From: Lachnospiraceae bacterium
GTDB taxonomy: Bacteria; Bacillota_A; Clostridia; Lachnospirales; Lachnospiraceae
Direction of reading: 5' to 3'
Assembly (NCBI GenBank): GCA_021770615.1
Contig: JAETQR010000020.1
Location: forward strand, 12,011-76,010
Length of the DNA stretch: 64,000 nt
Below, in pieces: positions 25,516-34,349 of this stretch. A program made the translations under genes and the position numbers. Position 1 is the stretch's first letter; each line of letters begins with the position of its first letter. The notes beneath the pieces were generated by a model. The model was not told the origin of the DNA. It did not search any database and worked only from the letters and a program-made list of their open reading frames with translations.

Positions 25516-26136
25516 ATGGCAGATCAAACAACAGAGGTGATAAATGGGTTTCTGGCAAACCTGAAAGACCTCATCCTTTCACCCGCAAAGGGCGCAAAGA
25601 AAACGGTCGACAGTACAAACCCGGTTATTTCACTCATTCTCATGGCAGTTCAGGCAGTTTTGGCCGGTATCATTGCACTTGAGTACACTGCATTTCATTT
25701 GGAAATGGATTTTGGCGACTGTATGAAATACTTCGTTCTTTCTATTTTCTTTTCTGTACTTCTCACAGGTGTTACGCTGGGTGTTTCTATGCTTGCAGCT
25801 ACCTGTATGAAAGGGGATAATGATTTTAAGAAAACGCTGAATGCTCTTTCACTCAGATGTATTGCCGTTATTCCATTTACAATTCTTGCTATTCCATTGA
25901 CATTTTTACTTCCTTCGTTCTCTCTGGCAATGATATTTATATGTGAGATCATTGGATTGTTTTATGAGTACTTTGGGTTCCGGGCTGCATTTAATCTTGA
26001 GGAAGGAACGACCGCTTATATCTCTATCATCGTATCTGTCGTTTACATAATTGTATTTGCGATCATATTCCGTTCTGTAGCCGCAGACCTGATACAAACA
26101 TTATTTTATTCAATGCTTGGCAATTCATTTTATTAA
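25516..26136 (+). CDS. Yip1-like polytopic membrane protein
   Basis: 206 residues with a soluble N-terminal stretch (NLKDLILSPAKGAKKTV) and five predicted hydrophobic segments at about 35-55, 72-95, 117-150, 165-190 and 190-205. The arrangement and the N-terminal LxxLILSP motif resemble bacterial Yip1-domain proteins, whose role is unknown. The start is supported by a strong AAGGAGG. The following gene starts 20 bp later with its own GGAG, so both form a small operon that ends at a strong terminator. I infer a role in the cell envelope, without further evidence. Confidence 0.65.
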   Translation: MADQTTEVINGFLANLKDLILSPAKGAKKTVDSTNPVISLILMAVQAVLAGIIALEYTAFHLEMDFGDCMKYFVLSIFFSVLLTGVTLGVSMLAATCMKGDNDFKKTLNALSLRCIAVIPFTILAIPLTFLLPSFSLAMIFICEIIGLFYEYFGFRAAFNLEEGTTAYISIIVSVVYIIVFAIIFRSVAADLIQTLFYSMLGNSFY

Positions 26137-26156
26137 TAAATAGGAGATGATTTATT

Positions 26157-26438
26157 ATGGCAGGTTTTTTTGACAAAGTTTCAGATGTTATTAACAATAC
26201 GGCAAATGATATTTCAGATAAAGCGAAGGAGTTTTCCGAGGTCTCTTCCCTGAATGGCCAGATCCGCAGCCAGGAAAAACTTATTGAAAATACGTATCGC
26301 GAAATTGGAAAAAGCTATTATGAAGCTCATGTAAATATGACAGAAGATGCCTATCTCGAACAGATCCGGAAAATAACAGAGGCGAAAAAGGTCGCTGAAA
26401 AACTGCGCGAAGACGTCGCAAATATTAAAAGAAAATAA
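26157..26438 (+). CDS. Small helical protein of unknown function
   Basis: 93 residues, all predicted helix: FFDKVSDVINNTANDISDKAKEF, then SLNGQIRSQEKLIENTYREIGKSYYEAH, then a coiled coil ending in KRK. Similar Lachnospiraceae proteins that I recall carry an additional C-terminal zinc ribbon (CxxC pairs), which is absent here. No membrane segment is visible, although the first helix is amphipathic. It is co-transcribed with the Yip1-like gene and may act with it. Function unknown. Confidence 0.65.
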   Translation: MAGFFDKVSDVINNTANDISDKAKEFSEVSSLNGQIRSQEKLIENTYREIGKSYYEAHVNMTEDAYLEQIRKITEAKKVAEKLREDVANIKRK

Positions 26439-26455
26439 TTCTTTTGCAAAATAAT

Positions 26456-26535
26456 AAAAAGGAATTCATAGTCGTGAAAAACTTTTAGCAGGCTCTGCCT
26501 GCGTCTGTTTGAAACGGCTATGAATTCCCTTTTTA
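26456..26535. terminator. Bidirectional terminator between convergent genes
   Basis: Arms AAAAAGGAATTCATAG (26456-26471) and CTATGAATTCCCTTTTT (26519-26535) with an inner GCAGGC-TCT-GCCTGC hairpin (26488-26502). T runs occur on both strands. It serves the plus-strand small helical protein and the minus-strand carboxypeptidase, and it overlaps the latter's last codon. Confidence 0.8.
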
Positions 26536-27957
26536 TTTTAGTCTTCCCGTATAAAAATCCCTGTCTCTTTTCCGCACACTCCGGCGGTTCTTCTTATATC
26601 TACGCCGATTCTCTGTCTTGATCTGATACGCCCAGATCTTTATAAAGCACACAACCGTTACGATCACGATGCAGATTATGAGAATAGCAACAAGAATCAC
26701 TTTTTTCCATGGAAACGGTTCTTTGTTGGCTGTCTCCACCGCCTCATCAAACCACTTACTCATATCAATGCTGTCCCTGAGCGTTGGTGAATCATTTTCG
26801 TCATAATAAATATTAGATGCGCCTACCTCCTGACCGTTATACGTATAAGAGAGGCGGCCGATCACTTTCTTGCCATTTTGCTCCATAGCCTCATCATAAT
26901 ATTCTACTTTTTTTTCTGCTTGATCCACTGTTACCCCTTTTGGAAGGATAAGTCCCGCATCCTCATCAAGATGGAGTGAACTTGTATTTTTACTGTAAAA
27001 CGGACTAAAATCAGTAAACAGATACTGTTCATTGATGCTGCTGGCCGTATCATCTCCGATTGGAATCTTGTCATAATTTTCAAAGCAATAATTAAAAAGC
27101 TTCGTCGTATCTGTGTATGCATTTGGCTGCTGCCAGACAGAGTTATCACATTTCAGGATCGCACACACTAATTCCATATTATCCTTTTTCGCAAAAGTAA
27201 CAAGTGTATTTCTGCATTTTATCGTATAACCGGTCTTTCCTCCCTCACAATATTCATAACCATATTGCGGATAATCCGCCGGATTGATCATCTTGTGGTG
27301 GTTATCAAGAATATATCCCGCTTTTCTTTTATTTGTCTTTGACATAAGAAACCGCTTTGTCCCGGCGATCGTCTTAAAATCTGCATTGCGGATGGCCGCT
27401 CTTCCGATCAGCGCCATATCATATGCCGAGGTATAATGATCCTTTTTCCATAGACCATTTGTATTGGCAAAATGAGTATTTTTACATCCGAGTTCTTTTG
27501 CTTTTTCATTCATTTTATTGACGAATGAATCAATATCACCCGCCACATGCTCTGCCACCCCGTTGCATGCTTCGTTTGCAGACCGTAACATGATCGCATA
27601 GAGGCTCTCCTCCATGCTTATTTTCTCTCCCACCTCGATTTCTGCATTGGAGGCCCCGGATTCCCAATTTGCAAATGCATTATCCGTATATACGACCTCT
27701 TCAGACATGGAGGAATTCTCCAATGCCACAAGCGTTGTCATGATTTTTGTGATACTTGCCGGGTATTCTTTTTTATTCATGTTCTTGTCATACAAAACAG
27801 CACCCGACTGTACATCGATAACGCATCCTGCCTCAGCAATGATACTCGGTTCCGATTTTTTCACCGCATGCAATTCTTCCGTATTTATATTTACTGCTGC
27901 CAGCAGACACACGCCTGCCAATAATATTTTAACACTCTTTTTCATTTTAAGTTTCAT
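26533..27957 (-). CDS. D-alanyl-D-alanine carboxypeptidase, peptidase S11
   Basis: 474 residues; AAGGA about 5 nt before the ATG. Signal peptide at about 5-31. It trims the terminal D-Ala from peptidoglycan stem peptides. The three penicillin-binding motifs are present: SITK (active Ser, about 69-72), SAN (about 126-128) and KTG (about 236-238). A C-terminal beta domain follows, then a single membrane anchor (about 420-445) and a basic cytoplasmic tail, as in DacA/DacF-type enzymes. It begins 9 bp after the HD-GYP gene, so the two are probably one transcript. Confidence 0.88.
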   Translation of the reverse strand: MKLKMKKSVKILLAGVCLLAAVNINTEELHAVKKSEPSIIAEAGCVIDVQSGAVLYDKNMNKKEYPASITKIMTTLVALENSSMSEEVVYTDNAFANWESGASNAEIEVGEKISMEESLYAIMLRSANEACNGVAEHVAGDIDSFVNKMNEKAKELGCKNTHFANTNGLWKKDHYTSAYDMALIGRAAIRNADFKTIAGTKRFLMSKTNKRKAGYILDNHHKMINPADYPQYGYEYCEGGKTGYTIKCRNTLVTFAKKDNMELVCAILKCDNSVWQQPNAYTDTTKLFNYCFENYDKIPIGDDTASSINEQYLFTDFSPFYSKNTSSLHLDEDAGLILPKGVTVDQAEKKVEYYDEAMEQNGKKVIGRLSYTYNGQEVGASNIYYDENDSPTLRDSIDMSKWFDEAVETANKEPFPWKKVILVAILIICIVIVTVVCFIKIWAYQIKTENRRRYKKNRRSVRKRDRDFYTGRLK

Positions 27958-27966
27958 TTCCTTCCT

Positions 27967-29061
27967 TTAGTGAACCTCCGTAATATTTACTTCTCTTTCC
28001 TTTGACAGATCAAAAAGTGTTCCGTTATTAAGTAAAATCGTAGGCCGTGACAATTCATTCTGATTGATAAGTACAATTTTTCCTGACATTCCATTGCTCA
28101 AAACAACCTCGTGTTGAAGATATGTGTTTGTCATATTATTTAAAAGTGGTACGAGAAAAATCGGATTAAACTGCTTTTTCCCATCCTCTTCAAAAATCCT
28201 TATAACGTCAAACGGGCTCATTCCTTTTCGGTAAACCCTTGTAGCCGTCATTGCTTCATACACATCTGCGATTGCAGTGATCGCTGCATATGGGTCGATC
28301 TCACTGGTCTTAAAACCAAACGGATATCCTTTCCCATCACATCTTTCGTGGTGGAGAAGAACAGCCCGTTTTACACTTTCCGGTATCTTCTTATCCTTCA
28401 GGCTCTGATATCCCCGCATGGGATGCTGACGGATTTCTTCATATTCATCTTCCGTCAGTCTCGCCGGCTTTCTGAGTACATTTTTATCGATAAGAAGCTT
28501 TCCCACATCATGAAGAAGACCACACATCGTAAGATGATTTTTCTCATATTCATTCATACCAAGCCAGTCCGCAAAAACATTATTGATCATCGCCACATTA
28601 AGACAATGCCGGTATGTTTCGTCATCAAATGTCTTTATGTTATGGAGCATATCAAAAATATGATACTTGCTTCTTGACTTAAATACCAGCTTATCCACAT
28701 CCTCAACCAGTTTTACCTGATCGATCTCCTCATCTGCCTTCAGCAGTTGATTCATATTTTTCGTTATATTGCTGACAGTCAGATCATAATTTTTCTTAAA
28801 TTCGATAAACTCTTTTTTTTCTTCTGGAGACATATATTCATTTTCCAGATCCTCCTGCTGTATCTGCTGTTCTACCATATCATTTGCATATACAGAAACA
28901 CTCATGATGCCAAAAAATGTTATCCTCGTGATCATTTTGTTATTGATCACCGAATCTTTTGGTATCAAAAGCTGATCATTTCTCGAATATACGTCTCTGG
29001 CCGCTACCATGCCTGCCATAAGGTTACTTACCGGCACAAGAACTATTTTTTCCTCACTCAT
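27967..29061 (-). CDS. HD-GYP domain phosphohydrolase
   Basis: About 364 residues from ATG 29061; an earlier ATG (29103) has no better ribosome binding site. The N-terminal 110 residues begin VPVSNLMAGMVAARDVYS, the usual opening of HD-GYP regulators. The HD-GYP core holds HCLNVAMIN, HDVGKLLID, and the diagnostic HHERCDGKGYP. Such enzymes hydrolyse cyclic-di-GMP, or in some cases other cyclic dinucleotides. A C-terminal 70-residue beta-rich tail follows. No GGDEF gene is nearby in the window. The gene is linked to a D,D-carboxypeptidase, which suggests an envelope-related signal; this is inference. Confidence 0.85.
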   Translation of the reverse strand: MSEEKIVLVPVSNLMAGMVAARDVYSRNDQLLIPKDSVINNKMITRITFFGIMSVSVYANDMVEQQIQQEDLENEYMSPEEKKEFIEFKKNYDLTVSNITKNMNQLLKADEEIDQVKLVEDVDKLVFKSRSKYHIFDMLHNIKTFDDETYRHCLNVAMINNVFADWLGMNEYEKNHLTMCGLLHDVGKLLIDKNVLRKPARLTEDEYEEIRQHPMRGYQSLKDKKIPESVKRAVLLHHERCDGKGYPFGFKTSEIDPYAAITAIADVYEAMTATRVYRKGMSPFDVIRIFEEDGKKQFNPIFLVPLLNNMTNTYLQHEVVLSNGMSGKIVLINQNELSRPTILLNNGTLFDLSKEREVNITEVH

Positions 29062-29168
29062 ACCTATCACCACTTTTATATCTTCTTTCACATCTACTAT
29101 CATACACGATTTTTATCTATTTTCCAACACCAACTTGTCATTTTTTATATGATTTTCTTTTTTTATTA

Positions 29169-29220
29169 GGTTCGGGTGCCAAAAGCTCCTTGTTATCAAG
29201 GGGCTTTTGACACCCAAACC
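29169..29220. repeat. Long inverted repeat without T tail
   Basis: Arms GGTTCGGGTGCCAAAAGC / GGCTTTTGACACCCAAACC extended by CCTTG / CAAGG around TTAT, about 24 bp with few mismatches. Neither strand continues with a T run, so it is not a classical terminator. It lies between the HD-GYP gene leader and the surface-protein terminator. Confidence 0.6.
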
Positions 29221-29224
29221 TTCA

Positions 29225-29275
29225 TTAAAAAAAGGGGCAGATACCATTCTTTTACAAAGTGGTATCTGCCCCTTT
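29225..29275 (-). terminator. Terminator of the DUF6273 surface-protein gene
   Basis: Perfect 16-bp inverted repeat AAAGGGGCAGATACCA / TGGTATCTGCCCCTTT (29231-29246 and 29260-29275); the minus strand continues with a T run. Confidence 0.88.
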
Positions 29276-29303
29276 CTGAGAAAGGAGATTTCCTTTTCGT
29301 TAC

Positions 29304-32084
29304 TTACTTTTTCTTACTTGTTTTCTTCTTTTTCCCGGTTGCTTTTTTCACAGATTTGGTTTCATTATTATTTTTCAAAACCAGTCTTTTTACCTTCGGC
29401 GAATACACCCAGTACTTCGAGGAAAGTTTCGGACAATTTGCTTTCGTGATCCGGGACACCTTTTTGCCCAGTGGCTTCAAGTACTTCGATGATGGCTTCA
29501 AACCGTACAGCTCACCGGATCCTGTACTGTAGTTATCAAAAACCGCATGTTTACTCTGCATTATAAGAAGACTTCCGCAGTAACCTGAAACCAAAGACCT
29601 CACACCCGATTTCTTAGGACCTGTTATCTTTCCGACGTTGTAATTATATTTCATTCTCGGTTTACGTTTCTCACCCTTTAACGTCCATCCGCCATCATAG
29701 CCGCCGACAACACCGCCGACAACGCTTCCCTTTGACTTACAGGAAACCGTTCCTGCATTATAACAGTTCGTAACTTCCGCATAGGGGGAGTTATAATAGC
29801 CTGCGACACCTCCCATACCCAATCCAAATATCCCCGGATTGTTCGTTTTGGCACTTACTTTTCCCTTATTGTAACACTCGGTTACCGTCTTATTGTAAAG
29901 CCCAAACAGTCCGCCCACACTCGCATCCATATCTTCTCCTTGTGAACCGTGGGTGCGCGTTCTGCCTGAAAAACTGACCGTACCTTTATTGTAGCACTTC
30001 TGTCCTTTCCAGATGATCTGACTCAGCAGGCCGCCGACATGTGTCCCTGTTGTGTTTTTAAGCTTATAAGTCATCTGAACCTTTCCGGTGTTTCCGCTCG
30101 ATGTGATATAATCGGCACGGATTGCGATACCTGCGGCATAAGCTCCGCCCGGACAACTGATTTCACCTGCAGGAATAGGATCCTGCCATGTATATTTCAT
30201 CGGAGTTTCATAATGCGTTCTGTCGGCATGAACGTTCAATGCCACCTTACCCGAGTTCGTACAGGATGTTATCGTTCCGTGCTTACCAAGTCCCCCCGCA
30301 TATGCCACAAGACCGGCTGCACCCATCGCAGCTTCCGAAAAACTTCCACCATATCCGCTTAGCGAAATATTACCGGAATTCGTACAATTCGTCATCTTAC
30401 TAAAATCAAAACTACCGCCAAGTCCGCCGACGGACGCTCCCTCTGAATTATCTGAATTTTTACAGTTTACCGAGATGTTGGCACTGTTTGAGCAGTCCGT
30501 CAGTGTGCCGCTGCCACTGCCGGTGATTCCTCCTACTGAAAATTCGGTATAACGGAGAGGGTTTTCCCTGAGACTTTTAACAGAAATTTTCCCTGAGACA
30601 TGAACATCGTTAAATTTACAGTTCGATGCCTGGGATACCAGCGCTCCCACCGTCGCATAATCCTCTGTCTGCACATTAATGTTTACCCTTGTCAGCGACA
30701 AGTTCTTGAACGTCGCTCCCGACGCCGCATAAAAGATTCCGGCACATGGTTCCTCGACGATCAGGTCGTGCCCTCCGCCCGCTGTCAGATCGTGCTTAAC
30801 CTCCTGTCCGATGACAAATGTTTTGTTCACCTTATATCCTTTTATTTTGTGTCCCTTGCCATCCAGCGTACCGGTAAACGGATAGTCCCAGAATAACTGT
30901 GTATTGGCGGGAACGGTAATATCCTTTGTCAGATAGTAACTTCCGCTCGGGATATCTTCCATCGCTTTCAGATCCTGAAAGCTGGAGACCGCCTTTTTCT
31001 CTCCCGGCTTCATTTTCGTGGTTGGTACCGGTTTCCTTGGTACCGGCGTTACTTTAGGTGCTGAAGTTGCATCCGGAGTTTTCGTAGCTGCCGGAGTTTT
31101 CGTCGGCGACGGCTCCTGCGTCTGCCGGATAAGCGGTCCATAGGTCGGTCCGAGCGGCAGTGACCAGTCCGGCTCAGATGGCTCCTGTGTCGGTTTTGTC
31201 GTCGCACCGGCGGTCGGTGACGTTGTCGTTTCCGGCTCTTTTGTCGGCTGGGCTGGCTGATCCGCCGTCACGGTACCTGCACTTTCCCATACCTGGGATG
31301 CACTCAGATCAATGTGCAGCACAGGACGAACCCCAAGCGAAATATCTGTAAATCTGCCAGAATCATTATCAATCTCTCCTGATTTTTTAACCGTTACAGC
31401 CTGTTTTTGCGAATATCCCGGCGAACGCAGCCACCACTCCATCTGATTATCCTTGTCGAAGCTCCTGTTTACCGCATACGGTGTACCTTCTGCTGCTCTT
31501 GACTCACTCGCCTCGCTGTTTGAAAAACCATATGCTGCCGTAGCCGCTTCGGAAAGGGATAACAGATATACCCTATCCTCCGTATCATTTCCGCCATCAA
31601 TCTCCGTGATCGGATTATCTTCATTATTTACTACAGTAGTCTGGATTGTTTCTCTTTCCTCCGGGCTGAAGGCATCCTGATAAAATGTCCCGTTCAGCCA
31701 GGAACGCAGTGTGCAGTCTTCCCATGTAACCAGCGGAATATCTACCACAAACTCATCCTCGTCTCCATTATACTGCCTGCTATCCAGACACTGGTCTGCT
31801 ATCAGAAAGGCATCGTCACCTTCTACTGAAAGTACACGCCACTTGATTGGTTCTTTCGTATCACTTTCATTTACGGCCTCATCCCCATTCGTATCTTTCT
31901 GCCAGTAGTTTCCAAAGTAGATGCAATCCCATGTCGTGAGGCCGTTATCCTCTGTCCTCGGGCCACTGATCCCATAACCGGTAGCTGCTTTTGCATGCGT
32001 TGTTCCGGAAGTCTGCCCAAATATGGCAGAAACCATAAGAACAATGCTCAAAAATACCGCCATTGTTGATTTCATCTTTCTCAT
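29304..32084 (-). CDS. Secreted DUF6273 and GLUG-like repeat surface protein
   Basis: 926 residues from ATG 32084, set by GGAGG 6 nt upstream. Signal peptide at 1-33 (ends AKA). Residues about 40-265 match DUF6273: WDCIYFGNYWQKD, IKWRVLSVEGDDAFLIAD, SWLNGTFYQDAFSPEE, WWLRSPG and VRPVLHID. A Thr/Pro/Lys linker rich in TKTP/PTKEP follows (about 275-360). The C-terminal 560 residues start with a beta-helix-like SGSYYLTKDITV segment. Many GLUG-like units follow, such as GGITGSGSGTLTDCSNSANI and GGLFGLYNKTVTECYNKGKV. The tail is Lys-rich. Such modules occur in adhesins of gut Firmicutes. It is divergent from a two-component system that may control it. Confidence 0.83.
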   Translation of the reverse strand: MRKMKSTMAVFLSIVLMVSAIFGQTSGTTHAKAATGYGISGPRTEDNGLTTWDCIYFGNYWQKDTNGDEAVNESDTKEPIKWRVLSVEGDDAFLIADQCLDSRQYNGDEDEFVVDIPLVTWEDCTLRSWLNGTFYQDAFSPEERETIQTTVVNNEDNPITEIDGGNDTEDRVYLLSLSEAATAAYGFSNSEASESRAAEGTPYAVNRSFDKDNQMEWWLRSPGYSQKQAVTVKKSGEIDNDSGRFTDISLGVRPVLHIDLSASQVWESAGTVTADQPAQPTKEPETTTSPTAGATTKPTQEPSEPDWSLPLGPTYGPLIRQTQEPSPTKTPAATKTPDATSAPKVTPVPRKPVPTTKMKPGEKKAVSSFQDLKAMEDIPSGSYYLTKDITVPANTQLFWDYPFTGTLDGKGHKIKGYKVNKTFVIGQEVKHDLTAGGGHDLIVEEPCAGIFYAASGATFKNLSLTRVNINVQTEDYATVGALVSQASNCKFNDVHVSGKISVKSLRENPLRYTEFSVGGITGSGSGTLTDCSNSANISVNCKNSDNSEGASVGGLGGSFDFSKMTNCTNSGNISLSGYGGSFSEAAMGAAGLVAYAGGLGKHGTITSCTNSGKVALNVHADRTHYETPMKYTWQDPIPAGEISCPGGAYAAGIAIRADYITSSGNTGKVQMTYKLKNTTGTHVGGLLSQIIWKGQKCYNKGTVSFSGRTRTHGSQGEDMDASVGGLFGLYNKTVTECYNKGKVSAKTNNPGIFGLGMGGVAGYYNSPYAEVTNCYNAGTVSCKSKGSVVGGVVGGYDGGWTLKGEKRKPRMKYNYNVGKITGPKKSGVRSLVSGYCGSLLIMQSKHAVFDNYSTGSGELYGLKPSSKYLKPLGKKVSRITKANCPKLSSKYWVYSPKVKRLVLKNNNETKSVKKATGKKKKTSKKK

Positions 32085-32136
32085 GCCAATCCTCCATTCT
32101 ACTGAAAATAAAACTGTTTTTCTCGGTCTGCTTATC

Positions 32137-32165
32137 ATTATACCACCTTTTTTCTTTCCTGTCCG
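32137..32165 (-). promoter_or_regulatory. Promoter of the DUF6273 surface-protein gene
   Basis: Minus strand CGGACA (32160-32165), 17 bp, TATAAT (32137-32142), giving a leader of about 45 nt. Confidence 0.6.
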
Positions 32166-32272
32166 AGTCTGGCGTGAGTGGTAAAAATAGAGCGCGAATG
32201 GTAGTTGTTGGATATGGAAACAACCCTCCAAAAATGTTACAATGATAGCAGATTGTAATAAGGAGATGAACC

Positions 32273-33541
32273 ATGGCCATACAAATCTTATCTTTTATAC
32301 ACAATTTGACAACGATGTTATTTGGTATTTTTATCTCCGCCTTTTTTCTCGGAGTAAAGCAGAATGCTAAAAACGTCTTTACACTATCTCTTCTTTTCAG
32401 CTTTGAGGGAATCATATATATTACCAGTTTTTTATTATTCGGAATGACGTTCACCGACCATCTGTATGCCGTCATCGTACACCTGCCACTCATTCTTTTT
32501 TTAAACCTATACTATAAATATCCGTTTTTTTCTGCCTGTGTCTCCGTGTTTTCCGCCTACCTGTGCTGCCAGTTGAGCAACTGGACCGGATTACTCTTCT
32601 TAACGGTCACGGACACACAGTGGTGCTATTATGCTGCCCGGATCATGACTACTGTTGTTTCTTTTCTTTTACTGTCCCGGTTTGTATGCCAAACAACAGA
32701 GGCTATCTTTGCCAAAGATATAAGGGAGCTTTCGATCATCGGTTTTTTACCATCTGTGTACTACGTCTCTGACTATGCTTTTACCAAACTCTCCAGCCTG
32801 CTCTACTCCGGCAACAAACTGGTAGTGGAATTTATGGGCTTTTCCTTTTGTATTACTTATCTCGCTTTTTTATTTATCTATTTTCATGAATACGAGAACA
32901 AACAAGAGATCAAACGCTACAGTGACCTGATGGAAATGCAGCTCGCTTCGATCCAAAAAGAAATAGAACAGATCAAAACGAGCAAACAGAAGCTTGCTAT
33001 ATTAAGGCATGATATGCGCCACCATCTGAATATCATCCTGACGCAGCTCCAGAATAATAATATCCGGGCGGCCACGGATCATATCCAGGACATCAGCGAT
33101 GCCTATGACGATACCATGATCATTACATACTGCCAGAATGAGACGATTAATTCTGTAATCTCTATCTATTCAGATCGTTTTGCAGACAGAGACATTACAC
33201 TCAACTGTAACATTTCCGTGGGGAAATCCCTCCCCTGTTCAAATACTGCAATCTGTACGATTCTGTCGAATGCCCTGGAAAATTCAATGCACGCATTGGA
33301 AGAAATGGATATTGGAGAAAAATGGACGAACCTTATCATTTCCATAAAGGAAAACCATCTCCTTCTCCAGATTGAAAATCCGGTCCTGAAGATTCCGAGA
33401 TTTGTCAACGGAATTCCAACCTCCGGTAAAAAAGGACATGGCATCGGTGTCAAAAGCATTGTACACTATGTCGAATCCTTAAACGGGCAATACCAATTTT
33501 CAATTTGCGGGCATTTATTTATACTGAAAATTATCATTTGA
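32273..33541 (+). CDS. AgrC-like GHKL sensor histidine kinase
   Basis: 422 residues; AAGGAGATG before the ATG. The N-terminal half has six hydrophobic segments (about 5-25, 30-55, 62-85, 88-105, 112-135 and 180-205). A coiled linker follows, then the phosphoacceptor region QKLAILRHDMRHHLN (His in RHDMRHHL) and a GHKL ATPase with ILSNALENSMHA (N box) and GHGIGVKSI (G box). This layout is that of peptide-sensing AgrC/ComD-type kinases. The response regulator follows 16 bp later. No AgrB/AgrD pair is visible nearby, so the signal is unknown. Confidence 0.88.
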   Translation: MAIQILSFIHNLTTMLFGIFISAFFLGVKQNAKNVFTLSLLFSFEGIIYITSFLLFGMTFTDHLYAVIVHLPLILFLNLYYKYPFFSACVSVFSAYLCCQLSNWTGLLFLTVTDTQWCYYAARIMTTVVSFLLLSRFVCQTTEAIFAKDIRELSIIGFLPSVYYVSDYAFTKLSSLLYSGNKLVVEFMGFSFCITYLAFLFIYFHEYENKQEIKRYSDLMEMQLASIQKEIEQIKTSKQKLAILRHDMRHHLNIILTQLQNNNIRAATDHIQDISDAYDDTMIITYCQNETINSVISIYSDRFADRDITLNCNISVGKSLPCSNTAICTILSNALENSMHALEEMDIGEKWTNLIISIKENHLLLQIENPVLKIPRFVNGIPTSGKKGHGIGVKSIVHYVESLNGQYQFSICGHLFILKIII

Positions 33542-33557
33542 CAAACAGGAGGTATTT

Positions 33558-34265
33558 ATGAAGATAGCAATTTGTGATGATGAAGAACAATATATCCATA
33601 CGCTCTGTCCTCTTTTGGAAAAATGGGCGAAACAGCATGATATTACCCTTACGATCTACCCGTTTACAAATGGAGATGAATTGATCGATGCCCACAAAAA
33701 TAAATGCATGGATCTGATCATCCTGGATGTCATCATGCCGCTTTTAAATGGTATAAATACTGCCAGGGAACTTCGGGAAAATGACCCGGATGTTCCGATT
33801 ATTTTTCTTACTTCTTCCAAAGAATTTGCAGTTGATTCCTATGAAGTAAAGGCTTTCCATTATCTGATCAAACCAGTTGACGCCAGAAAACTGTTTGACG
33901 TTCTGGAAAATTTTCTTAAAATCCAAAAGCGTCCAAAAAAGAGCTTCGTTGCACAGACTACGGATGGCTTTTATCGAATCCTCTTTGACGACGTCGATTA
34001 TCTTGAAGCACAGAATAAAAGGGTTCTTGTACATCTGTCAAATGGCAGGACCATCCATATCTGCGAGCTGTTTTCAAAATGTGCGGAAGTGTTTGCGCCG
34101 GAAAATGGATTCTATCACTGCCACCGCAGTTATATTGTAAATTTAAAAAATGTTGAATCATTCTCAAGGACAGAGATCACTACATGCCATCACGCCACTA
34201 TTCCAATCTCAAGAAACCGCTATGCTTCATTCAAAGATTCTTATTTTAACCGTATGTTTGGATAA
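33558..34265 (+). CDS. LytTR-family response regulator
   Basis: 235 residues; AGGAGG upstream of the ATG. Receiver domain at 1-120 with the acidic pocket IAICDDEE, phosphorylation Asp in LIILDVIMP (about Asp 56), TS in FLTSSKE and Lys in LIKPVDA. A C-terminal LytTR DNA-binding domain (about 135-230) has YLEAQNKRVLVHL, FYHCHRSYIVNLKNV and ISRNRYASFK. It is the partner of the preceding AgrC-like kinase. LytTR regulators often bind pairs of 9-12 bp direct repeats; I could not identify a convincing pair in the divergent region at 32085-32272. Confidence 0.9.
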   Translation: MKIAICDDEEQYIHTLCPLLEKWAKQHDITLTIYPFTNGDELIDAHKNKCMDLIILDVIMPLLNGINTARELRENDPDVPIIFLTSSKEFAVDSYEVKAFHYLIKPVDARKLFDVLENFLKIQKRPKKSFVAQTTDGFYRILFDDVDYLEAQNKRVLVHLSNGRTIHICELFSKCAEVFAPENGFYHCHRSYIVNLKNVESFSRTEITTCHHATIPISRNRYASFKDSYFNRMFG

Positions 34266-34293
34266 AATTTTTCTTTTTTATTGAAAAGAATTA

Positions 34294-34323
34294 TGATAAA
34301 ATAGTTTCTGACGAACTTATCAG
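34294..34323 (+). promoter_or_regulatory. Extended -10 promoter and leader shared with Big_2 gene
   Basis: TG at 34294-34295 and TAAAAT at 34297-34302 form an extended -10 box. The next 18 bases TTCTGACGAACTTATCAG (34306-34323) are identical to the start of the Big_2 surface-gene leader (minus strand, 2984-3001), which also lies just after an extended -10. Confidence 0.5.
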
Positions 34324-34349
34324 ATCATCAGAAGGGATTTTGAATAAAA

